Assembly (NCBI GenBank): GCA_014799985.1
Contig: JAAVGZ010000049.1
Span: 5,119 to 10,358, forward strand
Direction: 5' to 3'
DNA: 5,240 nucleotides
Origin: Helicobacter sp.
Lineage (GTDB): Bacteria; Campylobacterota; Campylobacteria; Campylobacterales; Helicobacteraceae
The notes under the pieces are model-generated. The model had not been told where the DNA came from and searched no databases. It saw only the letters and a program-made list of their open reading frames with translations. Below are positions 1 through 4,683 of this stretch, piece after piece. The position numbers and the translations under genes were made by a program. Every line of letters begins with the position of its first letter. The stretch's first letter is position 1.

Positions 1-233
1 TCATGCTGCCCATGCAGGCGCAATGTCGTCTCTTTGGGCGAGAGCAGCGCGACATCAGCGCCTGCGCGAAAAAACAAATCGCTGTCCTTGCCCTCGCAAT
101 CGATTTGCGCCTTGCCCTTCGGGTCGTGCTTAAACACCACAACGCGCCCGCCAACGGCGCGCACGAGCCGCACGATGAGCGTGGTTTTGCCACTATTGCT
201 TTTGCCGCTAAAGCCATAGACGAGGTTGCGCAT
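1..233 (-). CDS. mobB: MobB, molybdopterin-guanine dinucleotide biosynthesis adaptor protein (3' end cut off by window)
   Basis: Only the first 77 residues are in the window; the gene runs off the left edge. It starts MRNLVYGFSGKSNSGKTTLI, giving a P-loop (GKSNSGKTT, residues 10-18) of the kind found at the start of MobB proteins. This is followed by KHDPKGKAQID (35-45) and GKDSDLFFRAGAD (48-60), both typical of the family. MobB is a GTP-binding protein thought to assist MobA in adding GMP to molybdopterin, giving the guanine dinucleotide cofactor used by DMSO-reductase-family enzymes in the cytoplasm. The start codon shares one base with the moaE stop (TAATG), and a GGAGGG sequence lies 3-4 bases upstream within the last moaE codons, so translation is probably coupled. 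It is the last visible gene of the leftward operon. The identification is firm; the rest of the protein cannot be judged. Confidence 0.9.
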   Translation of the reverse strand, partial: MRNLVYGFSGKSNSGKTTLIVRLVRAVGGRVVVFKHDPKGKAQIDCEGKDSDLFFRAGADVALLSPKETTLRLHGQH

Positions 234-784
234 TATCCCTCCGCCGATTCGTCATGGGGCTTGGCGCTTGGCGCGTTGTCGCCAAAGAGTCCGCTGCCAT
301 GCAGGGGCTTCGCGCGCTTGCGCTCAAAAAGTCGCTCGCCCGCAATCAAATCGTATTTCCAAATCGGCGCGTTTTGCTTGAAATCCTCGACAAAGTTCGC
401 GAGCTCACCGAGCACGCTCGCGCGCTGCTTGGCGATGAGACACACGCTAAAGCTGCTTTTGCCCACAGGCACAAAGCCGCGCGAGTGCGCCATGCACACA
501 AACACGCCCATGCCCTCGAGCCGCTCTTTGTGCGCCGCAAACCATTGCACGAGCAGCGGCTCGTAGAGCTCGAACACCAAGCCATCGGTTTTGCTCATCG
601 CGCCTTCTTGGCGCACAAAGCCCGTGAAATGCGTAACAGCGCCCTTATTGTGCGCCTTTGCGAGGCGATTGTAGCGCGCATAGAGCGTCTTTAGCGGCAG
701 ATTGCCGTCCATCACCAAGAGTTCGCTCGCGCTCGCCTCGAGCAGCACGATGTCGTTTGCGCCTAGTTTGATTCCCTCGAGCAT
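233..784 (-). CDS. moaE: MoaE, molybdopterin synthase catalytic (large) subunit
   Basis: MoaE converts precursor Z (cPMP) to molybdopterin, taking sulfur from the thiocarboxylated C-terminus of MoaD. From the ATG at 784 it has 183 residues, against about 150 in E. coli. Visible motifs are GAVTHFTGFVRQEG (48-61), whose Arg58 matches E. coli Arg39; AHSRGFVPVG (99-108); and FKQNAPIWKYD (135-145), whose Lys136 and Lys143 match the active-site lysines 119 and 126 of E. coli. The HR pair of E. coli MoaE reads QR here (Gln120-Arg121). The reading frame extends to a GTG at 796, but ATG 784 is preferred because GGAGG lies 5 bases before it and it follows the moaD stop by one base. There are about 20 extra residues at the N-terminus and a tail of about 28 after residue 155, the latter rich in Ala, Ser and charged residues. 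The protein works as a heterotetramer with MoaD, encoded just upstream. Function is near certain; the start is fairly sure. Confidence 0.95.
   Translation of the reverse strand: MLEGIKLGANDIVLLEASASELLVMDGNLPLKTLYARYNRLAKAHNKGAVTHFTGFVRQEGAMSKTDGLVFELYEPLLVQWFAAHKERLEGMGVFVCMAHSRGFVPVGKSSFSVCLIAKQRASVLGELANFVEDFKQNAPIWKYDLIAGERLFERKRAKPLHGSGLFGDNAPSAKPHDESAEG
237..242 (-). promoter_or_regulatory. Ribosome binding site of mobB inside the moaE 3' end
   Basis: GGAGGG on the minus strand ends three bases before the mobB ATG (four bases if only GGAGG is counted). It is formed by the final sense codons of moaE. The spacing is short but the match is strong, and it supports the ATG at 233 as the mobB start. 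Confidence 0.6.
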
Positions 785-785
785 T

Positions 786-1010
786 CTAGCCTCCACACAC
801 GGGCGGCAACAGCATCACGACATCGCCCTCGACAAGCGGATAGTCGAGGCTCGTGATGACCTCATCGTTGATGACAATCGCGCATTCATCGAGCCACGAG
901 AGCAGCTCGTCATCGCGCCGCAACACATACCGCAATTCTTTGAGATTGTCCACATTCACATGCCACGGCTCACGCGCCAGCGGTCCTAGAAATTCGACTT
1001 TAACATTCAT
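786..1010 (-). CDS. moaD: MoaD, molybdopterin synthase sulfur-carrier (small) subunit
   Basis: A 74-residue ubiquitin-like protein ending in VCGG. The terminal Gly-Gly is adenylylated (by MoeB in well-studied bacteria) and converted to a thiocarboxylate, which inserts into the MoaE active site and donates the dithiolene sulfurs of molybdopterin. The start MNVKVEFLGPLA is a typical first beta strand, and the end (EGDVVMLLPPVCGG) matches the last strand and flexible tail of the family; length is close to the usual 75-85. The ATG at 1010 lies inside the end of moeA, an 11-base overlap in a different frame. The upstream ribosome site is weak (AGGCAAG), suggesting coupling to moeA translation. The stop TAG is one base before moaE, so the two subunits of the synthase are made from adjacent cistrons. 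The PPVCGG end closely resembles Helicobacter MoaD as I remember it. Confidence 0.95.
   Translation of the reverse strand: MNVKVEFLGPLAREPWHVNVDNLKELRYVLRRDDELLSWLDECAIVINDEVITSLDYPLVEGDVVMLLPPVCGG
790..794 (-). promoter_or_regulatory. Ribosome binding site of moaE made of the moaD Gly-Gly codons
   Basis: GGAGG on the minus strand, five bases before the moaE ATG at 784. These bases belong to GGA GGC, the last two sense codons of moaD, which encode the essential terminal Gly-Gly. The site decides the moaE start in favour of ATG 784 over the in-frame GTG at 796, which overlaps the GGAGG itself. Confidence 0.7.
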
Positions 1011-2283
1011 TTGCTTGCCTGCCTATTTTTGAAAATGTGGGAATCAGGGCTGTAACGCTAGAATCTTTGTGCAAGATTGTCGTCTGTTCATCGATTCGCA
1101 CGAAGCCGCTATGCCCACAAAGGTGGTTGATGGCTGCGGAATGGATTTTGCCCCGATTGCCAAGCCCGACATAGAGCCGCTCGCCCTCTGCCCACAGCGC
1201 ACACGAGCGCCACTCGGTGCGGCTCTCGTTTTTGTGCAGCTCCTCGGTGAGCGTGGCGCGGAGTTGCAGCGGCGAGAATCGCGCGCCGCAAAGCGAGGCG
1301 AGCAGCGGACGCGCGAAGAAATGAAAGCCGATGAAGCTCGAGTTTGGGAATCCACCAAGCCCGCAAAGCGGCACGCCGTTTTTGAACGCAACGGCGGCGG
1401 GCTTGCCCGGCTTGACGCGCACGCCATAAAACAGCAAGGAATCGGATTCTTGCGTGAGCACATGCGGCACGAAGTCGAAGTCGCCAACGCTCATGCCGCC
1501 GCTGAAGAGAATCATGTCGGCAGATTGCAGCGCCGCAAAAAACGCCGCCATCACCGATTCTTGTTTGTCGCGCAAAAGCGGGAAAAGCAGCGGAATCCCG
1601 CCCGCCTCGCGCACGAGCATCGCAAGGAAATGGTTGTTGATTGAGCGGACATAGTGCGCGCCCTTAGGCGCTTCGCCCAAATCGACAAGCTCGTCTCCGC
1701 CGCACAGAATCGCGACTTTGGGCTGCACAAACACAGGGACAAAGACATGGTTGAGGCTCGCCAAGAGCCCGATTTCTGCCGCGCCGAGCGTGATTCCGCG
1801 CGCAAGGAGCTTGTCGCCCTCGTTGTAGTTCTCGCCCTTCTCGCGGACATATTGCCCCTTTTTCGCTGCGCAAAGCACGGCACGTGGCACGCGGAGCATG
1901 CCCTCGCGTTCCTCGCAATCCTCGAGCAAGAGCATGACAAAATCGCCCGCTGGAATCGGCGCGCCCGTGAAGATTTTGTGCGCCTGCGCATTTTCGAGCG
2001 GAATCTGTGTTTGCGCGGCGCGCAACGGGGCGGGGGCTAGCGCAAAAGACAGAACAGAATCCGCGCTCGCGCGACTTTCTGCGACAAGACTCGCGGGCAA
2101 CAAATACCCGTCCATCATCGCGCGCGGCTCGTTTGGCATGGATTCTGTCGCGAAAATGTCCTCGGCAAGCACGCGGTTGTGCGCGTCATGCAAAAAGACA
2201 TGCTCTTTGCCAAGCGGCGCGCACAAAGACCGCGCCACGAGCGCGCAAGCGTCATCGAAGCCTATCGGGTGCATTGTGTTCAT
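1000..2283 (-). CDS. moeA: MoeA, molybdopterin molybdenumtransferase
   Basis: MoeA inserts molybdate into adenylylated molybdopterin in the cytoplasm, giving active molybdenum cofactor. The 427-residue length fits the family (about 410). Motifs in order: MMDGY (56-60) for the usual SAMDGYA; TGAPIP (106-111); REKGENY (147-153); CGGDEL (194-199) for the usual STGDEL; SGGMSVGDFDF (261-271), the molybdopterin-binding loop; KPGKP (291-295); and GLGGFP (308-313) for GLPGNP. These mark an N-terminal MoeA region to about 165, a MogA-like domain at about 190-325 and a C-terminal domain from about 340. The acidic and glycine-rich active-site residues are kept, but the first proline of GLPGNP is a glycine. 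The ATG at 2283 overlaps the ribA stop as ATGA (4 bases). No convincing ribosome site precedes it, so coupled reinitiation is likely; ATG 2274 (Met4) is an alternative start. The 3' end overlaps moaD by 11 bases. Confidence 0.95.
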   Translation of the reverse strand: MNTMHPIGFDDACALVARSLCAPLGKEHVFLHDAHNRVLAEDIFATESMPNEPRAMMDGYLLPASLVAESRASADSVLSFALAPAPLRAAQTQIPLENAQAHKIFTGAPIPAGDFVMLLLEDCEEREGMLRVPRAVLCAAKKGQYVREKGENYNEGDKLLARGITLGAAEIGLLASLNHVFVPVFVQPKVAILCGGDELVDLGEAPKGAHYVRSINNHFLAMLVREAGGIPLLFPLLRDKQESVMAAFFAALQSADMILFSGGMSVGDFDFVPHVLTQESDSLLFYGVRVKPGKPAAVAFKNGVPLCGLGGFPNSSFIGFHFFARPLLASLCGARFSPLQLRATLTEELHKNESRTEWRSCALWAEGERLYVGLGNRGKIHSAAINHLCGHSGFVRIDEQTTILHKDSSVTALIPTFSKIGRQANEC

Positions 2284-2843
2284 AGGATATGCCCGAGCTT
2301 TTCTTTTTTGACTTGCAGATAGTGCGCATTGTGGGCATTGACGGGCGTGAGAATCTCGACACGTTCGCTCACATCGACATACGGCGCAATCGCGGCGATT
2401 TTGCGCGGATTGTTCGTGAGCAGTCGCACGGAATGCAGCCCAAAACTCTCGAAAATCGCGCCCAAAATGGCATAATCGCGTTCGTCCTCTTTGAATCCAA
2501 GCTCGAGATTCGCCTCGACCGTGTCGCGCCCCAAATCTTGCAGCGCATAGGCATTGATTTTGTTCAAAAGCCCGATTCCGCGCCCTTCTTGGCGCAGATA
2601 AATCAACATTCCGCCTTCAAGCGCGATTTTTTCCATAGCAAGCGCAAGCTCATTGCCACAATCGCATTTCAATGACGCGAACACATCGCCCGTCAGGCAT
2701 TCAGAATGAATCCGCACAAGCGGCGTTTTGGGCAATGGGTCGCTAAAAATCACAAAATGTTCTTTATTGTTTTCTTTGAAAACTTGGATAAGAAATGTCC
2801 CCCACCGCGTGGGAAGTTTCGCCTGCTTAGATGTTTGAATCAT
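2280..2843 (-). CDS. ribA: RibA, GTP cyclohydrolase II (riboflavin biosynthesis)
   Basis: RibA opens the imidazole ring of GTP with loss of formate and pyrophosphate, giving the first committed intermediate of riboflavin. It has 187 residues, so it is the stand-alone enzyme, not a RibBA fusion. The zinc ligands are Cys49, Cys60 and Cys62 in HSECLTGDVFASLKCDCG, matching Cys54/65/67 of E. coli. LRQEGRGIGL (83-92) is the GTP-phosphate loop. Tyr99 and Arg122 (in DERDY) align with catalytic Tyr105 and Arg128 of E. coli. LLTNNPRK (141-148) and the ending YLQVKKEKLGHIL are also diagnostic. The ATG at 2843 is preceded by AAAGG five bases away. It is the first gene of the leftward operon and overlaps moeA by 4 bases. 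It shares its upstream region with the divergent pst genes. I see no room for, and no sign of, an FMN riboswitch in the short leader. Confidence 0.97.
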   Translation of the reverse strand: MIQTSKQAKLPTRWGTFLIQVFKENNKEHFVIFSDPLPKTPLVRIHSECLTGDVFASLKCDCGNELALAMEKIALEGGMLIYLRQEGRGIGLLNKINAYALQDLGRDTVEANLELGFKEDERDYAILGAIFESFGLHSVRLLTNNPRKIAAIAPYVDVSERVEILTPVNAHNAHYLQVKKEKLGHIL

Positions 2844-2848
2844 CGCTG

Positions 2849-2853
2849 CCTTT
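2849..2853 (-). promoter_or_regulatory. Ribosome binding site of ribA
   Basis: AAAGG on the minus strand, five bases before the ribA ATG at 2843. It supports this as the start of the first gene of the leftward operon. Confidence 0.6.
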
Positions 2854-2873
2854 CACATTCATTTTTGCCTCTC

Positions 2874-2879
2874 ATTATA
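2874..2879 (-). promoter_or_regulatory. Putative -10 box of the ribA-moeA-moaD-moaE-mobB promoter
   Basis: A perfect TATAAT on the minus strand. It would place a transcription start near 2868-2870 and give a leader of about 25 bases before ribA. No TTGACA-like -35 is visible; this is normal for Campylobacterota, where the box is preceded by periodic A/T tracts. The hexamer lies in a 10-bp perfect palindrome (CATTATAATG, 2873-2882), so the plus strand also carries TATAAT at 2876-2881, and this could serve as a second, upstream pst promoter. Confidence 0.55.
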
Positions 2880-2900
2880 ATGTATTTTTGTTAATTATTT

Positions 2901-2923
2901 CGCGATTTTTTGTTATAATCGCG
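2901..2923. repeat. Inverted repeat overlapping the pst -10 box (possible operator)
   Basis: CGCGATT (2901-2907) and AATCGCG (2917-2923) are perfect 7-bp inverted arms separated by 9 bases. The right arm contains the last three bases of the -10 hexamer, so a dimeric protein bound here would compete with RNA polymerase. Arm centres are 16 bp apart. I do not recognise it as a known Campylobacterota operator. It could be chance or a small RNA-level hairpin, but most of it lies upstream of the expected transcription start. Confidence 0.4.
2911..2919 (+). promoter_or_regulatory. Putative extended -10 promoter of pstS-pstC-pstA
   Basis: TGTTATAAT is an extended -10 element (TG, one base, TATAAT at 2914-2919). 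Upstream are T tracts at about 2885-2889, 2898-2900 and 2906-2911, roughly one helical turn apart, as in sigma-70 promoters of Campylobacter and Helicobacter; there is no clear -35. The start of transcription is expected near A2926, giving a leader of about 25 bases that contains the pstS ribosome site. Confidence 0.65.
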
Positions 2924-2937
2924 TTATTCAACTTCAC

Positions 2938-2944
2938 AAAAGGA
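2938..2944 (+). promoter_or_regulatory. Ribosome binding site of pstS
   Basis: AAAAGGA six bases before the ATG at 2951. It fixes the pstS start there and rules out the longer in-frame reading that begins at 2831. Confidence 0.75.
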
Positions 2945-2950
2945 ACGAAA

Positions 2951-3835
2951 ATGCTCAAAGTCTCACGACTCCTTGCTTCAGTTTTGTTGCTCACATTCGC
3001 ATTGACCGCTTGTGAGTCCCCCTCTGATTCTGCCAAAGCAGAATCGAAAGCCACCCCGCCGCCTCTAAGCGGCGATGTGGCAGCTTTTGCCAACCAAAGT
3101 GGCAAGATTGACATCGCCGGCGGCACGGCACACATTCCGGTGATGAAAAAAGCCGCCGAGGCGATTAACGCCGCAAACGCGAACATCACGATTAGCATCA
3201 CGGGCGGCGGCACAGGCGCCGGAATCACCAAAGTCGGCGAGGGCTTGGCAGACATCGGCAACACAGGGCGCGCGCTCAAGGAACAAGAAATCGAGAAATA
3301 CGGCTTGGTCTCGTTCCCATTCGCCGTTGATGGTGTCGCGATTGCCGTGCACAAGGAAAACCCGCTTGCAAACCTCACCAAAGAGCAGGCAAGCCAAATC
3401 TTTAGCGGCGCAATCAGCGATTGGAGCGAGCTCGGAGGCGCTAGCGGCGCAATCAACCTCTATGTGCGCGAAGACGGCAGCGGCACGCGCGACACGTTCG
3501 AGTCTAAGGGGCTTGAGAAGGGCACAGAGATTCCGCAGGCAGCGAATGTCGTAAGCTCGAATGGCGCGATGAAAATCGCGATTTCGCAGGACAAAAACGC
3601 GATTGGTTATGTCGGAATCGGGCACTTGGACGACAGTATTAAGGGAGTCGCGTTTGAAGACGTTGCGCCCACGCAAGAACACACAAAAGAGGGCACGTAT
3701 CAAATCAGCAGGCTTTTGTATATGAACACAAAGGGCGAGCCACAGGGGCTCACGAAGCTGTTTATCGACTACATCTATTCACAAGACGGCGCGAAATTCA
3801 TCGAGCAATCGGGCTATATTCCGCTGCCAAAATGA
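2951..3835 (+). CDS. pstS: PstS, phosphate-binding lipoprotein of the Pst ABC importer
   Basis: A 294-residue substrate-binding protein that captures phosphate outside the inner membrane and delivers it to PstC-PstA. The N-terminus has a short basic region, a hydrophobic stretch (7-17) and the lipobox LTAC with Cys21, so it is predicted to be lipid-anchored, unlike the soluble E. coli PstS. A linker rich in Ser, Ala, Lys and Pro (22-42) follows. Phosphate-pocket motifs are GGTAHIPVM (57-65), TGGGTGAGI (84-92), ADIGNTGR (100-107) and REDGSGTRDTFE (173-184); NAIGYVGIG (216-224) is also typical. The first motif differs from the common GSTTVAP form but keeps the Gly-Thr turn. An in-frame ATG at 2831 would add 40 residues across the promoter and is rejected because the ribosome site and signal peptide both fit ATG 2951. 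The stop overlaps the pstC start as ATGA. It is divergent from ribA. Phosphate-limitation control is expected from the family but not proven here. Confidence 0.93.
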   Translation: MLKVSRLLASVLLLTFALTACESPSDSAKAESKATPPPLSGDVAAFANQSGKIDIAGGTAHIPVMKKAAEAINAANANITISITGGGTGAGITKVGEGLADIGNTGRALKEQEIEKYGLVSFPFAVDGVAIAVHKENPLANLTKEQASQIFSGAISDWSELGGASGAINLYVREDGSGTRDTFESKGLEKGTEIPQAANVVSSNGAMKIAISQDKNAIGYVGIGHLDDSIKGVAFEDVAPTQEHTKEGTYQISRLLYMNTKGEPQGLTKLFIDYIYSQDGAKFIEQSGYIPLPK

Positions 3836-4674
3836 AGCTTGTCGCAACATTTGCGACCATCGTAGCATGCAGCGGCATTTGCCTGCTTTTTATTGTGATT
3901 GGCGGATTTGGATTGCAGACTCTTGCGTCCAATCCAAGTCTGACTTTGCATTTTAATTGGAATCCAAAAGCGCATGCATTTGGCATTCTCACAATGCTTG
4001 TGAATGCGCTCATTCTAAGCTTTAGCACGTTGCTTGTCGCATTTCCATTAGCATTAGGAATCACATGTTGGCTCATTATGCCGACAAAAACCAAAATGGG
4101 CAAGATTTTTCAAGCCCATTTAGGTTTTCTTGTGCGTTTTATGGGCTCGATTCCAACGGTTCTCTATGCGTTTGGCGCGCTGTTTTTGCTCGTGCCATTT
4201 TTGCGAGAGGCTTTCGGAGGAAGCGGGCGCAACCTCTTGGCTTGCATCTGCGTTTTGAGCTTCGTTGTGCTGCCTACAATGGTCTTGCTTTTAGAATCGG
4301 GACTTAGGAAACCATTTAACAACCAACACCTGCCGGCACGTGCACTCGGCATGCGCGATTTTGAAACGATGCTCTTTGTCGTGATTCCACAGGGCAAGAG
4401 CGTGCTGATTGGCGCATTCTTGCTCGGCTTTGGCAGGGCATTTGGCGACACGATGATTGCGCTCATGCTCTCATCTAACGCGCTCATTCTCGCCACATCA
4501 CCGCTCGACCCGCTGCGCGTTCTTAGCGCGCACATCGCCCTCATCACCGCCAACGAATCGATTGGTGAGGCATACAATGCCCTCTTTGTCTCGGGCTTTT
4601 TGCTGATTGTCGTCAATGCGCTTTTGGCGTTTTTTGCACGCGGAATCCTACATAGAGATTCCAAAACCACTTAG
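3832..4674 (+). CDS. pstC: PstC, phosphate ABC transporter permease subunit
   Basis: One of the two inner-membrane subunits of the phosphate channel, pairing with PstA and the ATPase PstB. It has 280 residues with about six hydrophobic segments, roughly 6-28, 54-80, 103-123, 136-156, 191-211 and 251-270. Signature stretches are GSIPTVLYAFGAL (105-117) and the cytoplasmic loop that contacts the ATPase, PARALGMRDFETMLFVVIPQ (168-187), followed by LLGFGRAFGDTMIALML (197-213), which is characteristic of PstC. It is somewhat shorter than E. coli PstC (about 319), mainly in the N-terminal half. The ATG at 3832 overlaps the pstS stop by 4 bases and lacks a good ribosome site of its own, so translational coupling is likely. 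Position between pstS and pstA, and the GRAFGDTM motif, favour PstC over PstA. Confidence 0.93.
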   Translation: MKLVATFATIVACSGICLLFIVIGGFGLQTLASNPSLTLHFNWNPKAHAFGILTMLVNALILSFSTLLVAFPLALGITCWLIMPTKTKMGKIFQAHLGFLVRFMGSIPTVLYAFGALFLLVPFLREAFGGSGRNLLACICVLSFVVLPTMVLLLESGLRKPFNNQHLPARALGMRDFETMLFVVIPQGKSVLIGAFLLGFGRAFGDTMIALMLSSNALILATSPLDPLRVLSAHIALITANESIGEAYNALFVSGFLLIVVNALLAFFARGILHRDSKTT

Positions 4675-4676
4675 GA
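4673..4676 (+). promoter_or_regulatory. Ribosome binding site of pstA overlapping the pstC stop
   Basis: AGGA overlaps the pstC TAG. It is 4 bases from the ATG at 4681 and 7 bases from the ATG at 4684; the second spacing is the more usual, so 4684 is preferred as the pstA start. Confidence 0.5.
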
Positions 4677-4683
4677 TTCTATG

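Noticed and set aside
3..566. Open frame of 187 codons on the plus strand opposite mobB and moaE
   Set aside because: It lies antisense to two well-supported genes, crosses their boundary, and shows no domain or start signal.
786..796. GTG at 796 as the moaE start
   Set aside because: It lies within moaD and overlaps the GGAGG that serves the ATG at 784; that ATG has correct spacing and follows the moaD stop directly.
1069..1644. Long open frame of 191 codons on the plus strand opposite moeA
   Set aside because: It is the antisense shadow of moeA, caused by high GC at third positions. The translation is rich in Arg, Ala and Lys without a recognisable domain and lacks a convincing ribosome site.
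2769..2783. Inverted repeat GTTTTC-TTT-GAAAAC
   Set aside because: It lies inside the ribA coding sequence in a run of Lys, Glu and Asn codons. The stem is 6 bp and A/T-rich, so it is probably chance rather than an operator or terminator.
2831..2950. In-frame upstream extension of pstS starting at ATG 2831
   Set aside because: It would place coding sequence across the promoter and leader. ATG 2951 has AAAAGGA six bases upstream and begins a clean lipoprotein signal peptide.
3065..3703. Open frame of 212 codons on the minus strand opposite pstS
   Set aside because: It is antisense to pstS, which has clear family motifs throughout; the minus-strand product is not recognisable and has no promoter context.
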